Positions 53,881 to 64,000 of a stretch of DNA of 64,000 nucleotides are shown here, one piece after another (position 1 is the stretch's first letter; every line of letters begins with the position of its first letter). Origin of the DNA: Deltaproteobacteria bacterium. GTDB lineage: Bacteria > Bdellovibrionota > JACOXK01. The position numbers were made by a program, and so were the translations under genes. The notes beneath the pieces are model-generated. The model searched no databases. It was given only the letters and a program-made list of their open reading frames with translations, and was not told the DNA's origin. Location of the stretch: assembly GCA_016186995.1 (NCBI GenBank), contig JACPKQ010000020.1, positions 1 through 64,000 of the forward strand. Direction: 5' to 3'.

Positions 53881-54549
53881 CTAGATCGAGAACTTTTTAT
53901 AGAGTTTCAGGCTTGCTTCAATATCATTCGAACTCACATGTTTATGAGATAAAGGAAGGATGATATTATCCTCTCTGAAAATATGAAGTCTCACCGTTTC
54001 TATGAGTGACTTTCCCTGCTCGAGCGCAGTATCTAAAACAACAATAGAAGATTTTTCTTGGGGTAAGCGAGGTGCCATCCCTAAAAGATTAAAACACACG
54101 GAGGCCGTTTGAAGAATTTTTATATGATCTTCCTCCATCATATCTACCGGGGTCATAGGGGCCTCATTATGACTGTGCTCGCCATTCTCTAACAATTTTT
54201 TATGAAGAAGAGGAAAAAGAATTTTCTCTTCTTTTTGATGATGTTTCAAAAACTCAGAATCAAAAAACTGAAAAAATTCTTTAAATTGATGAAAACTTTC
54301 CTTTCGCGGCCCCTTTTCTTGAACACTTAAGAGAGCTTCTTCAAATTGATCAAGTTCTTTTTTGAATTTAATATGTTCATCGTTAAGTTTTTGTAAAAAA
54401 GGGTGCATATCTTGATAAGCAACCAGTTCTTCCTTTTTAAGTGGTTCGTAGCTGTCGGGTGGGTCCATTGGGGAAAACTCCAGAGTTTCTAGATTTTTTG
54501 CAACACTTCTTTGTAAGGGATCATTTTTTTGTGTTTCACGTAAGTCCAT
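53881..54549 (-). CDS. Hemerythrin (HHE) domain protein
   Basis: About 222 residues from the ATG at 54549, which has AAGGAG seven bases upstream; the longer frame to 54615 is unlikely. Two helices carry the metal ligands: LNDEHIKFKKEL, EFLKHHQKEEKILFPLL, MEEDHIKIL and LHIFREDNIILPL. Binds a di-iron centre and could sense or repair damage from NO or O2. Last gene of the nar operon. Confidence 0.86.
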   Translation of the reverse strand: MDLRETQKNDPLQRSVAKNLETLEFSPMDPPDSYEPLKKEELVAYQDMHPFLQKLNDEHIKFKKELDQFEEALLSVQEKGPRKESFHQFKEFFQFFDSEFLKHHQKEEKILFPLLHKKLLENGEHSHNEAPMTPVDMMEEDHIKILQTASVCFNLLGMAPRLPQEKSSIVVLDTALEQGKSLIETVRLHIFREDNIILPLSHKHVSSNDIEASLKLYKKFSI

Positions 54550-54621
54550 TTTTTTCTCCTTTGAGTAGGGCGACGGAAAACTCGAATTCATGAGAGAGAG
54601 GGGGTATGTTTTCAATGACGG

Positions 54622-56175
54622 TTAGCACTTTACCTCCGAGTTTGTGCGATCGTAATACCACCAATTCAAAACAAGACAAATAAAATAATAAAGTGCAAAA
54701 CCATACAGTGCATACTCGGGATGCCCTATTTTAATTTGCTTTCCAAATACTTGCGGAATAATAAAAGCCCCATAAGCTGCGATTGCTGAAGTCCACCCTA
54801 ATACCGGACCTGCTTGATTTTTTTCAAAAATATAGGGAATACTTCTAAAAGTAGAACCATTTCCAATTCCTGTAGTAATAAATAAAATAAGAAATAAAAT
54901 GAGAAACGGAAAAAAATAAGTCTCAGGGGTTGTAGCTGTACGAGCACTCACCGTGCAATAAGCAACACCCAAAGCGGCGCCAATCATGGCGACCGTTGTC
55001 CAATGAGTCACTTTAGAACCACTCTGGATTTTATCAGAAAGCCACCCACCTATAGGGCGAACAAGAGAACCGACTAAGGGGCCTAACCAGGCATAAGCAA
55101 AAGGATTCGGTGCATGTGGATTTAAAGAACCATTGGGCAATACCCCAAAAATATCTTGAATCAATTTTGGAAAAGCTGCCGAGTAACCAATAAAGGAACC
55201 GAATGTCATGGTATAAATAACCGTCATCACCCAATTATGCTTATTATTAAAAATAGCAAATTGTTTATGAAGATTGCTTTTAAGCTCTCCAGGTGAAAGA
55301 TACTTCATGAAAAGAACAGTCAGAAAAATGGTAATAGGTAAAACAATCCACATATTCCATTGAAGTTGTAGTAAAAGAATAAGCCCTATTGCGGCAGCCA
55401 CCCCCCCCAAAGCGATGAGAAACAAAATTTTCCCGAAACTTACAAGTGTCGAACCTAACTCAGGTGAAGCTCCCAATAAATTATTCATCCCGAAAAAGGA
55501 GGCAACTGCAATCACGATCAGAATAGGCACCCATGTAAACCCACAGTTTTGAATATAAATAAAAGTTTCTTTTAAAATTTGCCCTTCACCACCTAAAACA
55601 CCAAACAAAGCAAAACCCATGGTCAAGGGAAGCAGAACTTGCATCACACTGACACCCAGATTTCCAAGACCTGCATTTAAGCCCAATGCAGTTCCTTGCA
55701 TGCTTTTAGGAAAGAAAAAACTAATATTTGACATGGACGAAGCAAAGTTACCCCCACCAAAACCAGAAAGTGCAGCTAAGACAGCAAAAATCATATAGGA
55801 AGTATTCTTATCTTGAAGTGCTACTCCAACACCTACTGTTGGAATAAGAAGTAAGGCTGTTGTGAGGAAAATGACATTCCTTCCACCGCCAATGGCTATT
55901 AAAAAAGAATTAGGAATTCTAAACGTAGCCCCAGCAAGACCTGCGATAGCAGGAAGTGTGTAGAAAAGAGCCCGATTCGCAGCTGGATCTGGATCAAATA
56001 CAAAACCCAAATTTTGCATCTGAACAATAATAATGCTCCAGATCATCCACACAGCAAAGGCAAGCAAAAGACAAGGAATGGATATAAGAAGATTACGCAT
56101 CGCACTTTTTTTACCTTGAGAATTCCAAAACTTTAGATCTTCCACATTCCATTCTTTAATATTTACTGATTTCAT
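54622..56175 (-). CDS. narK2: Nitrate/nitrite transporter, NarK2 type
   Basis: About 517 residues from the ATG at 56175 (two bases after the NarK1 stop). MFS of the nitrate/nitrite porter family: FRIPNSFLIAIGGGRNV, GFGGGNFASSMSNISFFFP, GLNAGLGNLGVSV and LVRPIGGWLSDKI. Type 2 usually exchanges nitrate for nitrite. It follows NarK1 as in the fused NarK1-NarK2 of Paracoccus. Confidence 0.94.
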   Translation of the reverse strand: MKSVNIKEWNVEDLKFWNSQGKKSAMRNLLISIPCLLLAFAVWMIWSIIIVQMQNLGFVFDPDPAANRALFYTLPAIAGLAGATFRIPNSFLIAIGGGRNVIFLTTALLLIPTVGVGVALQDKNTSYMIFAVLAALSGFGGGNFASSMSNISFFFPKSMQGTALGLNAGLGNLGVSVMQVLLPLTMGFALFGVLGGEGQILKETFIYIQNCGFTWVPILIVIAVASFFGMNNLLGASPELGSTLVSFGKILFLIALGGVAAAIGLILLLQLQWNMWIVLPITIFLTVLFMKYLSPGELKSNLHKQFAIFNNKHNWVMTVIYTMTFGSFIGYSAAFPKLIQDIFGVLPNGSLNPHAPNPFAYAWLGPLVGSLVRPIGGWLSDKIQSGSKVTHWTTVAMIGAALGVAYCTVSARTATTPETYFFPFLILFLILFITTGIGNGSTFRSIPYIFEKNQAGPVLGWTSAIAAYGAFIIPQVFGKQIKIGHPEYALYGFALYYFICLVLNWWYYDRTNSEVKC

Positions 56176-56177
56176 GA

Positions 56178-57674
56178 TCACTCCTCTGCAAATGCATCTT
56201 CGTGTTCTTTGAGAAAAAAAGCACAATATATAAAACTAAAAAAAGCCCCTACTGCTACACAATAAAAAAAGGTTTTATCATCAACCAACGAATACAAAAC
56301 AAGATAGAAGACAGCGCCCACATTACCATAGGCCCCTGCCATACCTGCAACCTGTCCTGTCATTCTTCGATTCACTGTGGGAATAATAGCATAGGTTGCC
56401 CCTTCAGCTCCTTGAACAAACACGGAACAAAGAATGGTAATGACAATAGCAACAATAAGCCACACATTTCCTGAAAACTGGGGAATCACTGTTTGAACAC
56501 CATCAACAATAGGCCCCCATTTTCCGATAAAGCCCATTGCCAGAAAACCACACGTAATTCCAACCATGTAAATCAACATTGTACGTTTCCGGTGCCCCAT
56601 GCGATCAGAGAGCCACCCCCCCAAAGGACGTGCAAACAGATTCACAAAGGCAAAGGAAGAAGCAATTAAACCAGCTGCTGTCGCGCTCACAGTAAAGACT
56701 TTTTCAAAAAACATTGGCAACATGGAAACAACAGCAAGTTCTGCACCAAAGTTTGCAAAATAGGTAGTATTGAGAGCCGCTACATTACTCCACGCATATT
56801 TATCTTTTTCTGCGACCCCCTTCTGCAAAATAGGAAGATTAACATGTAATACCTTTAAGCAATGCACAATGTAAACAAGCCCTAAACCCCAGTAAACAAC
56901 ATAGATGTATTGGGTTCCTACGATTCCCCCTATGCGCCATGTTAGAAGACCGAGAGCTCCCATTAACGGAGCTGACCATATGAGGTATTGGAATAAATCC
57001 ACATAAGAAGACACAGTCATTGGCTGAACTTTTTCTACTTTTCTAAAGTGAAATAATTTGCTGACACCTGATTGAGGCACATCACGCACAAGAAAATAAT
57101 ACATAACACCGTAAACCAAACATACAAAACCATTAAGTGCCATAGCATAACGCCAACCATCCGTATAAGAACCAAAAAGTGTAAGAGCAACCCACGGTAA
57201 AGTCATCGCGGCAAAGGCTGAACCAAAGTTTCCCCAACCCGCATAAAATCCCTGAGCAAAACCAACATGCTTAGGAGGAACCCACTGTGCAACCATTTTA
57301 ATTCCAATTACAAAACTGGTGCCAATAACACTGAGAACCAAACGCGAAATAAGTAGTTGAGCAAATGTATTACCAAATGCAAATACAAACGTTGGAATAG
57401 ACATCGCAACCAGAAGTAGCGAGAAAATGAGCCTCGGTCCAAAGCGATCAATGAGTGCTCCGATAATAACCCGTCCTGGAATTGTAAGTGCAACATTGCA
57501 AATCGCAAAAATCTTCAGATGTTCAGCAGTCAGCCACCCCACATTTTTCAACATAGTTGTCGCAAGAGGAGCCATGTTAAACCATACATAGAATGAAATA
57601 AAAAAAGCAATCCAGGTAAAGTGAATAACTCTAATTTCTTCTCTATCAATTTTAAAAAGATCTCTTACTTTCAT
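56178..57674 (-). CDS. narK1: Nitrate transporter, NarK1 type
   Basis: About 498 residues from the ATG at 57674. MFS nitrate porter: FFISFYVWFNMAPLATTM, GRVIIGALIDRFGPR, YAGWGNFGSAFAAMTLPW, LFARPLGGWLSDRMG and GQVAGMAGAYGNVGAV. Type 1 is thought to bring nitrate in with protons. Twelve bases after narI. Confidence 0.94.
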   Translation of the reverse strand: MKVRDLFKIDREEIRVIHFTWIAFFISFYVWFNMAPLATTMLKNVGWLTAEHLKIFAICNVALTIPGRVIIGALIDRFGPRLIFSLLLVAMSIPTFVFAFGNTFAQLLISRLVLSVIGTSFVIGIKMVAQWVPPKHVGFAQGFYAGWGNFGSAFAAMTLPWVALTLFGSYTDGWRYAMALNGFVCLVYGVMYYFLVRDVPQSGVSKLFHFRKVEKVQPMTVSSYVDLFQYLIWSAPLMGALGLLTWRIGGIVGTQYIYVVYWGLGLVYIVHCLKVLHVNLPILQKGVAEKDKYAWSNVAALNTTYFANFGAELAVVSMLPMFFEKVFTVSATAAGLIASSFAFVNLFARPLGGWLSDRMGHRKRTMLIYMVGITCGFLAMGFIGKWGPIVDGVQTVIPQFSGNVWLIVAIVITILCSVFVQGAEGATYAIIPTVNRRMTGQVAGMAGAYGNVGAVFYLVLYSLVDDKTFFYCVAVGAFFSFIYCAFFLKEHEDAFAEE

Positions 57675-57689
57675 CAAAGTTTCTTCAAA

Positions 57690-58418
57690 TTAATTGTTCC
57701 GTGGACGAGTCACCGTCCACACCGTTTCAGCTCGACGCACCTTTTTTCGATCCCAATACCAAATGACAACTTGATAAGGCCTCCACACATAATGCAAAGG
57801 CACCATAAGAAAATGAATCAATCTTGTAAAAGGAACCAAAAGAATGATGAGAAATGCTCCTACAATATGAAGCTTAATCACCCAAGGCATCGCTTGCACA
57901 GCTCCTATTTCCGGGTTGAATTTAAAAATCGACCACAGATAAGGGGAGAGATCAGCCGCAAACCACGATGATCCCCAACGATAACCTAAGGCACTCCAAC
58001 AACCTAAAATCACTTGTGCTAATAATAAAAACTCAATAAAAATATCTGCGGGGCTTGTGACAACACGAATGCGCGCCTGGGAAAGACGTCTTACAATAAG
58101 TCCTACAAGACCTACGAGAACTAAAACCCCGAAAGTAAAAGCAGTGACTTCAAGAATAATGAGACGAATAGGCTGACTATTCCACAAAAGTTGTGTTTTT
58201 GGAAACATAAAAGCAAGAAGATGACCGAAAAAAACAACCACAATACCCCAGTGAAAAGGCACAGACCCCCAAAAAAGTTTTCTTCCCTCTAAAAACTGGC
58301 TTGAAAAAGAAGAAACTGTAAAGCCCGATTGGCGATAACGATAAATACAGCCAATCGCAAAAATAACGAGAGCTAAATAAGGTAATGCCACAAACAAAAA
58401 ACTATCTAACATATTCAT
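57690..58418 (-). CDS. narI: Respiratory nitrate reductase gamma subunit (cytochrome b)
   Basis: 242 residues with five membrane helices holding two b hemes; His ligands in FHWGIVVVFFGHLLAFM and VIKLHIVGAFLIILLVPFTRLIHF. It takes electrons from quinol to NarH. Overlaps narJ by four bases. Confidence 0.96.
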   Translation of the reverse strand: MNMLDSFLFVALPYLALVIFAIGCIYRYRQSGFTVSSFSSQFLEGRKLFWGSVPFHWGIVVVFFGHLLAFMFPKTQLLWNSQPIRLIILEVTAFTFGVLVLVGLVGLIVRRLSQARIRVVTSPADIFIEFLLLAQVILGCWSALGYRWGSSWFAADLSPYLWSIFKFNPEIGAVQAMPWVIKLHIVGAFLIILLVPFTRLIHFLMVPLHYVWRPYQVVIWYWDRKKVRRAETVWTVTRPRNN

Positions 58419-59071
58419 GTGTGAACCCCTTCTATTTCTATTTCTTCAGTTACAGATTTTAGAAAATCCTTACTTTTGGAAAAATCTTTTTTAGGTGTGA
58501 TTTTAAAATCACTTTTTAAAATCTCATACAAAATTTTTAAGGGAAGAGAAAAAACAGTTGCCTTTTCTTCATCAAGCTCAATCAGTGTTTTATAATGTTT
58601 TTGATAGCGCTCTGATTTTTCTTTCATTTTTTGAACTTCAAACTCAGAAATCATTTTTCTTAAGGCAGGCTCTAAAATTTCTTCTACCAATTCTTGTAAA
58701 AGTGCATTGTCCTGAAGGAGGGGTAACAATCTTAAAATATTAGGAAGATGATCGGCCAGTTCATTTCGGCAGTCATTCTTATATTTACAATGTTCACGAT
58801 TTAAATGAGAAAGAAGCTCCCCTCTTTTATAATCATCTCCAAAAAGAATATAACCAACATCTAAAGTAGTAGCTGACTGAACAAGAAAGGTTCTTGTAAA
58901 AAGCTCTTCCACTTCATAAAAACTCATACTTGCAAGAGTGTCGGAGAAAAATTTGAAACTATTCACTCGCAATGACTGTAAATACTTTTCCACATTTTGA
59001 ATTTTTGTTTGATAATCTATTTGAGGGTAATCAAATACCTCGGCTAATAATACATAATGATTTAAATTCAT
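58415..59071 (-). CDS. narJ: Nitrate reductase assembly chaperone NarJ
   Basis: 218 residues of the TorD-like helical family: LLAEVFDYPQID, EELFTRTFLVQSATTLDVGYILFGDDYKRGE and DHLPNILRLLPLL. Needed for Mo cofactor insertion into NarG. Overlaps narI. Confidence 0.94.
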   Translation of the reverse strand: MNLNHYVLLAEVFDYPQIDYQTKIQNVEKYLQSLRVNSFKFFSDTLASMSFYEVEELFTRTFLVQSATTLDVGYILFGDDYKRGELLSHLNREHCKYKNDCRNELADHLPNILRLLPLLQDNALLQELVEEILEPALRKMISEFEVQKMKEKSERYQKHYKTLIELDEEKATVFSLPLKILYEILKSDFKITPKKDFSKSKDFLKSVTEEIEIEGVHT

Positions 59072-59074
59072 TTT

Positions 59075-60631
59075 TTATAATCCTCTTTCTGCTGTAGCAT
59101 CTTTAAAACCAAAACCCGTACTTCCTTTGGCATCTCCTGCAAAATCAAGCATTTCGATGGCTTGCTCACGGTGAGAAGCTGGAATCACAAAACGATCATC
59201 AAACTTAGCAAGTGAGGTAAGATAATAAATTTGGTTCGCAAGTTTTCCTGTATACCCCACCTCAGCCAAAGCTTTGTTGGCTTTTTCTTGACTCACATCA
59301 CCCACTGTTTTCCACCGACGATAAAGCCTTACAGCCATAAGTTTTTTAAGCTTATCCTTTACTAACTCCTCATCACCAGCACTAAAAAGATTGGCCATAT
59401 ACTTGAGTGGAAAGCGCGCCTGCTCGATTGTCCCCCACAGCTCTTCTGTACTTGTATCGTAAAGCCAATTATCACTCCACACTTTAGAAATAGGATCTAA
59501 GTTCTTTTGTTGCTCTACTTTTTGTGTTGATTCTTTAAGGTTTGCCATCACAGGCAAAAGAGGTGGCACATAAAAAAGCATGGGTAATGTTCTAAACTCT
59601 GGATGCAAAGGTAATGCTAAACCCCATTTTTTCACAAACTTATAGGTTGGGGAGTCCTGGGCTGCTTTAATCGTTGAATCTGGAATTCCATTTTTTTGTG
59701 CATGTTTAATCACAACAGGATCATCTGGATCCAAAAGCAGTGAAAGTTGTGCTTGCACTAAATGATGTTCCTCAGAAGAAGCGACTGTGTGAATCTGATC
59801 TGCGTCGTAAAGAATAACACCTAGATAGCGAATTCGCCCAACACAGGAGTGCATACAAGCTGGAGCAAAACCAGCCTCAATACGTGGATAACAAAGAATA
59901 CACTTTTCAGATTTTCCTGTATTCCAATTGTAATAAGTTTTTTTATAGGGGCAGGCTGTAACACACATTCTCCAGGCACGACATACACTTTGATTAATAA
60001 GAACAATGCCATCTTCACCTCTTTTATAAAGAGCTCCTGACGGGCATGAAGCAACACAGGCAGGATTCAAACAATGATTACAAATACGTGGCAGATAAAA
60101 GAAGGCCATTCTTTCCAGTTGAAACATAGCCTCTTGTTCTGCAGCAGATAAATTTCCAAGATTAGGATCATGACGTGCATAATCAGGAGTTCCACTTAAA
60201 TCATCATCCCAATTAGGCCCCATTTTAATATCAATGGGACGTCCTGTAATGAGAGAAACAGGCCTGGCCGTGGGTTGATCATCCATATCTCCCGATTCAA
60301 TCAAATCTAAATACTTGTATGTAAAAGGCTCATAATAATCGTCAATGAGAGGTAAATGAGGATTATGGAAAATGTTAAGTAACCCTTTCCCCTTACCAGC
60401 ACCTTTGAGCTTAATGCCATCCCCGCTTTTTTCCCAACCACCTTTGTAAATATCTTGTTCTTCCCACTTGCTGGGGTAACCCGTACCTGGTTTCGTTTCA
60501 ACGTTATTCCACCACATGTATTCAGCACCTTTTCGATCAGTCCAAATATTTTTACAAGCGATGGAACAGGTGTGGCAGCCAATGCATTTATCCAGATGAA
60601 ATACCATTGAAATTTGAGCTCGAACATCCAT
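59075..60631 (-). CDS. narH: Respiratory nitrate reductase beta subunit
   Basis: About 518 residues from the ATG at 60631, with AAGGAG seven bases upstream; the TTG two codons earlier is not needed. Four Fe-S sets: CIGCHTCSIAC, CNHCLNPACVASC, CRAWRMCVTAC (Trp in place of a Cys, the [3Fe-4S] cluster) and CILCYPRIEAG with ACMHSC. Carries electrons from NarI to NarG. Confidence 0.97.
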   Translation of the reverse strand: MDVRAQISMVFHLDKCIGCHTCSIACKNIWTDRKGAEYMWWNNVETKPGTGYPSKWEEQDIYKGGWEKSGDGIKLKGAGKGKGLLNIFHNPHLPLIDDYYEPFTYKYLDLIESGDMDDQPTARPVSLITGRPIDIKMGPNWDDDLSGTPDYARHDPNLGNLSAAEQEAMFQLERMAFFYLPRICNHCLNPACVASCPSGALYKRGEDGIVLINQSVCRAWRMCVTACPYKKTYYNWNTGKSEKCILCYPRIEAGFAPACMHSCVGRIRYLGVILYDADQIHTVASSEEHHLVQAQLSLLLDPDDPVVIKHAQKNGIPDSTIKAAQDSPTYKFVKKWGLALPLHPEFRTLPMLFYVPPLLPVMANLKESTQKVEQQKNLDPISKVWSDNWLYDTSTEELWGTIEQARFPLKYMANLFSAGDEELVKDKLKKLMAVRLYRRWKTVGDVSQEKANKALAEVGYTGKLANQIYYLTSLAKFDDRFVIPASHREQAIEMLDFAGDAKGSTGFGFKDATAERGL

Positions 60632-60642
60632 AATCAATCTCC

Positions 60643-63600
60643 TTAAAAAATAACTTTATCCATTTTTTTCACAACCACGTGTGTATCTCTCTGTGGAGCA
60701 ATGGGCCCCCAATAATTAAAGTGATAGGAAAACTGTCCGTAACCACCTGCTAAAAAATTGGGTTTTAAATGAATTCGAGTAAAACTATTATGCCCACCCG
60801 CTCGTTTATTCCCCCGAACTTGTGATTTTGGAATACCCACCGTTCGTTCAGGCACGTGATAAACAATACACACTCCTTGTGGAATACGAGAACTCACAAC
60901 AGCGCGCGTACAATAAACACCATGATCATTATAAACCTCAACCCAATCGTTATCTTTGATTCCTAACTCTTCTGCATCTTTTTCATTAATCCAGCAAGGT
61001 TCACAACCCCGAGATAAGGTCAACATTCTTAAATTTTCCATATAGGTAGAGTGAATATGCCACTTACCATGAGGTGTAAGACAATTAAGAACTTTGGCTT
61101 TTTGATTTTTGAGTGTTTCTTTTAAATCTCCATAGACCTGAGGCCTTGGTGAAGGCTTATAGGTTGGAAGATGCTCTCCATAAGCTAAATACATTTCATG
61201 ATCGAGATAAAAATGCTGACGTCCTGTGAGCGTTCGCCATGGAACAAGTTTTTCAACATTATAAGTATAAGGTGCATAAGCCCGTCCCTTATTCATAAGA
61301 CCTGACCATAAAGGAGAAGTATTATACCTTCGAGGTTGCGCCTGAAGATCAGCGTAAGTCAAACGTAAATCTCGTTGTCCTTCTGATAAATCAACTAATT
61401 TTAATCCCGTTTTCTTTTCAACATTTTTATAAGCACGATAGGTAAGCTCCCCATTGGTGAGGGTTGAAAGATGTAAAACAACATTTGCCGCTGAAACATC
61501 TTCTTTTAAAGAAGGATAGATTTCTTCGTCCCACTCTTCTTTAGGGAAATGGTTTGAAGAAAGCATCTCATCATACTCCTCTTCGCACTTGTAAGAGTTT
61601 CCATGAGCACCTAACCCATTTTCTCTCACACCCTTACCCAAAGAAATGTATTTTTTGTAAAGTTTCGTATAATCTCGATCAACCACAGCTAACTTGTGCA
61701 TTGTTTTTCCAGGAATGGCTTCGCACTCCCCTAAATACCAATCTTTAACTTTAGGTTGAGTGATTTCTCCAGGTGAATCATGAGAAATAGGCTCTGCAAT
61801 AATATCTTTTTGAGACTCACTTAAATATTTTTCTGCTAATTCACTTGTTTTTTGAGCTAGATTCTTAAAAATATCCCAATCTGTTTTTGACTCCCACACA
61901 GGCGCTATAGCTTGAGAAAGCGGGTGAATAAATGAGTGAAGGTCAGTACTATTAAGGTCAGCTTTTTCATACCAAGAAGCCGCTGGAAGAACAATATCAG
62001 AGTAAAGGGCTGAAGAATCCATTCTGAAATTAAGATCCACAACAAGATCCATTTTTCCCTGAGGGGCCACTTCGTGCCATTTTATTTCATCAGTATGGCG
62101 AGAATCATCAGTGGAAATAGCATTTGAATGTGTTCCTAGATAATGTTTAAGGCAATATTCATGCCCCTTCATACTTCCCATAATGGCATTACCTCGCCAG
62201 ATGTACCACACACGTGGAAAGTTTTCGGGGGAATCTGGATCTTGAACTGCATAACCCAATTCTTTTGATTTTAATTTTTCAAGAACATATTTTTGAATTT
62301 CTTCGTTTGTGTGAGCACCCTTAGATTGAGCCTCTTTCGTTAATTCGAGAGAATTTTTATTAAACTGCGGATAGAATGGCATCCACCCCATTCGAACAGA
62401 TTTGAAAATTTGATCAGCTGTATGTTTTTTTGTCCATTCATTATCTGGCACTGTGTTGTATTTTGAAAACTGTCCATCATAACGATATTGGCACGTATTA
62501 ATATAATGCCAAATGGGGGCTTGTTGTAATCTCGAAGCCCTATGCCAATCTTTTCCAAAAGCAATGGAGCCCCACGAATCTACAGGTGCTAATTTTTCTT
62601 GACCCACGTAGTGGTTCATTCCTCCACCATTTCTTCCCACACAACCACACAGCATGAGGGCCATAATGGCAGAACGATACATAAGATTGGCATGATACCA
62701 ATGGTTAATACCAGCACCGATAATCACCATACATTTACCCTTCGTAACGTGGGCCGTATGTGCCCATTCTCTTGCAAATTGAATGACGGTTTTTTGATCC
62801 ACACCTGTAAAAACTTCTTGCCAGGCTGGGGTATAGCCAGCGTCTTTATCTTGATAATCTTGTGGATAATCACCTTCTAAACCACGACTCACACCATATT
62901 GAGCAAAAGTGAGATCATAAACTGTTGTGACAGGAATTTTTCCATCTACTGTTTCAATATATTTGACAGGAACACCTCTTAAGGTATCACGGCCCAAGCC
63001 AAATTCTTTTAAATGAATTTTCACAACTTCATCATGATCACTTAAGAAAGTAAGTTGTGGATCATAAGGTTTATGATCAGTGGAATTCTCAAGTTTCATG
63101 TTCCAATGACCACCCTCTTTTTCCCATCGATGCCCTGAACTTCCTTGAGGAACAACAAACTCTTTTGTTTTTTCATCGATGTTTAAAAACTTCCACTCCC
63201 CATTTTCGATATTTTTAAATTGGGAAAGGCGATTGGCACGAACAAGCTGCCCTGGCTCATAATGATCACCCACTTTTTTAAGTTCAACCAAGTAAGGGCT
63301 ATCTGTATATTGCTTGGTATACTCAATAAAATAAGGTGTTTTCTTCTCATGATGAAATTCTTTTAAAATGACATGTGTAGCAGCCATCCAAAAAGCGCCA
63401 TCACTCCCGGCATGAAGTGGCACCCACTGATCTGCATATTTACACACCTGGCTAAAATCAGGTGAAAAAACAACAGTTTTAGTACCGTTATGGCGTGATT
63501 CAGCAAAATAATGACAATCGGGTGTGCGAGTCATATTAAGACAAGCACCCATGTCTGCTATCATCTTGGCATTGTACCAATCAGCACTTTCACAAACGTC

Positions 63601-64000
63601 GGTTTGCTCACCCCAAATTTCTGGAAAAGCTGTGGGTAAATCACAATACCAATCATAGAAACTTAAATTCACCCCTCCAAAAAGTTGTAAAAACCGTGAG
63701 CCTGCTGCATAAGAAAGCATAGACATCGCAGGAATGGGTGAAAAACCGATAACCCGATCTGGACCGTATTTTTTAGCCGTGTAAAGATTGGCAACTGCCA
63801 TAAGCTCCAAAACTTCATCCCAACTAGCTCTTCGAAATCCACCACAACCTCGAGCTTTCTGATATTTTTTTCTTTTTTCTGAATTATTCTGAAGATTTTC
63901 CCACGCTTGATAGGGATCACCGCCTGCCTTTTCTTTTTCTTCTCGAAAAGCATCAATCAAAGCGCCACGTACCAGTGGGTATTTAATTCTTAAAGGACTG
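60643..64000 (-). CDS. narG: Respiratory nitrate reductase alpha subunit, N-terminal part missing
   Basis: The frame runs past the right edge, with [16 protein letters not shown] next to the edge, so about 1118 residues are present of about 1240; the Fe-S-binding N-terminus lies outside. Typical blocks: [20 protein letters not shown] (Asp Mo ligand in CDLP), [50 protein letters not shown] and [19 protein letters not shown]. Reduces nitrate to nitrite with bis-MGD, in the cytoplasm. First gene of narGHJI as seen here. Confidence 0.97.
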   Translation of the reverse strand, partial: SPLRIKYPLVRGALIDAFREEKEKAGGDPYQAWENLQNNSEKRKKYQKARGCGGFRRASWDEVLELMAVANLYTAKKYGPDRVIGFSPIPAMSMLSYAAGSRFLQLFGGVNLSFYDWYCDLPTAFPEIWGEQTDVCESADWYNAKMIADMGACLNMTRTPDCHYFAESRHNGTKTVVFSPDFSQVCKYADQWVPLHAGSDGAFWMAATHVILKEFHHEKKTPYFIEYTKQYTDSPYLVELKKVGDHYEPGQLVRANRLSQFKNIENGEWKFLNIDEKTKEFVVPQGSSGHRWEKEGGHWNMKLENSTDHKPYDPQLTFLSDHDEVVKIHLKEFGLGRDTLRGVPVKYIETVDGKIPVTTVYDLTFAQYGVSRGLEGDYPQDYQDKDAGYTPAWQEVFTGVDQKTVIQFAREWAHTAHVTKGKCMVIIGAGINHWYHANLMYRSAIMALMLCGCVGRNGGGMNHYVGQEKLAPVDSWGSIAFGKDWHRASRLQQAPIWHYINTCQYRYDGQFSKYNTVPDNEWTKKHTADQIFKSVRMGWMPFYPQFNKNSLELTKEAQSKGAHTNEEIQKYVLEKLKSKELGYAVQDPDSPENFPRVWYIWRGNAIMGSMKGHEYCLKHYLGTHSNAISTDDSRHTDEIKWHEVAPQGKMDLVVDLNFRMDSSALYSDIVLPAASWYEKADLNSTDLHSFIHPLSQAIAPVWESKTDWDIFKNLAQKTSELAEKYLSESQKDIIAEPISHDSPGEITQPKVKDWYLGECEAIPGKTMHKLAVVDRDYTKLYKKYISLGKGVRENGLGAHGNSYKCEEEYDEMLSSNHFPKEEWDEEIYPSLKEDVSAANVVLHLSTLTNGELTYRAYKNVEKKTGLKLVDLSEGQRDLRLTYADLQAQPRRYNTSPLWSGLMNKGRAYAPYTYNVEKLVPWRTLTGRQHFYLDHEMYLAYGEHLPTYKPSPRPQVYGDLKETLKNQKAKVLNCLTPHGKWHIHSTYMENLRMLTLSRGCEPCWINEKDAEELGIKDNDWVEVYNDHGVYCTRAVVSSRIPQGVCIVYHVPERTVGIPKSQVRGNKRAGGHNSFTRIHLKPNFLAGGYGQFSYHFNYWGPIAPQRDTHVVVKKMDKVIF

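Noticed and set aside
53868-53886. ATGGCCTAGATCGA, like the FNR-type sites
   Set aside because: It lies between two convergent gene ends with no promoter role and differs at key bases.
1-64000. CRISPR array, prophage or toxin-antitoxin system
   Set aside because: The repeats are dispersed palindromes, not regularly spaced direct repeats, and no cas, phage or toxin genes are seen.

Overview
The window is AT-rich, densely coding DNA from a Gram-negative bacterium. Evidence for this is signal peptides, lipoprotein signals, outer-membrane-barrel-like proteins, and caa3/NrfA/NarG-type respiration. The gene set (alternative complex III, A2-type caa3 oxidase, SUF, nar, nrf) and the many short palindromic repeats would suit an uncultured delta-proteobacterial or Bdellovibrionota-like lineage. 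The sequence alone does not fix the taxon.

Layout: 1-1.5 kb holds the end of one unknown gene, a putative outer-membrane protein and a small membrane protein. 1.5-8.7 kb (minus strand) is a caa3 cytochrome oxidase operon: sco, coxB with two fused cytochrome c domains, coxA, coxC, ctaF, ctaA, ctaB; ctaB is flanked by MITE-like inverted-repeat elements. 8.8-16 kb (plus strand) is a complete alternative complex III operon, actABCDEF, diverging from the oxidase. Together they form a quinol-to-cytochrome c-to-oxygen chain. corA follows. 17.1-23.8 kb (minus strand) is a SUF iron-sulfur operon: Rrf2 regulator, sufB, sufC, sufD, sufS, sufU, sufT, Rieske ferredoxin.

23.8-38.7 kb is mixed. It holds two paralogous metzincin-type lipoproteins, secreted proteins of unknown function, glutamate dehydrogenase, and an SDR / acetoacetate-decarboxylase-like / FAD-oxidoreductase operon. 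It also holds two gene remnants beside a TauE-type permease and a tRNA-Ala(GGC), then cyclophilin, thioesterase, gpsA, a glycerol-phosphate acyltransferase and an RRM protein. 38.7-42.1 kb holds an AsmA-like protein and oligopeptidase B.

42.2-64 kb is an anaerobic nitrogen-respiration island. It starts with hpf and an FNR-type regulator, then a small heme-copper-oxidase-like membrane protein, nrfH and nrfA (nitrite to ammonium). A full molybdenum-cofactor operon follows (mobA, moaE, moaD, moeB, moaB, moaC, moeA, moaA) with a MOT1-type molybdate transporter, then a porin-like protein, a hemerythrin, narK2, narK1, narI, narJ, narH and narG. narG runs off the right edge. The Moco genes supply the cofactor for NarG, SUF supplies the Fe-S clusters, and NarGHI plus NrfHA would take nitrate to ammonium.

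Two things stand out beyond gene content. First, at least four families of short palindromic repeats are scattered through the window, and about fourteen copies lie in frame inside conserved genes (ctaA, ctaF, coxB, sco, actB, sufD, gpsA, ptrB, the molybdate transporter, moaC, moaB, moeB and others), adding 9-27 residues each. Second, three intergenic sites share the pattern ATGAY-N4-ATCAW next to hpf, fnr/nrf and the porin/molybdate-transporter pair. The FNR-like protein encoded here lacks the serine that reads the outer base of the classical TTGAT site, so a changed FNR core motif is plausible.
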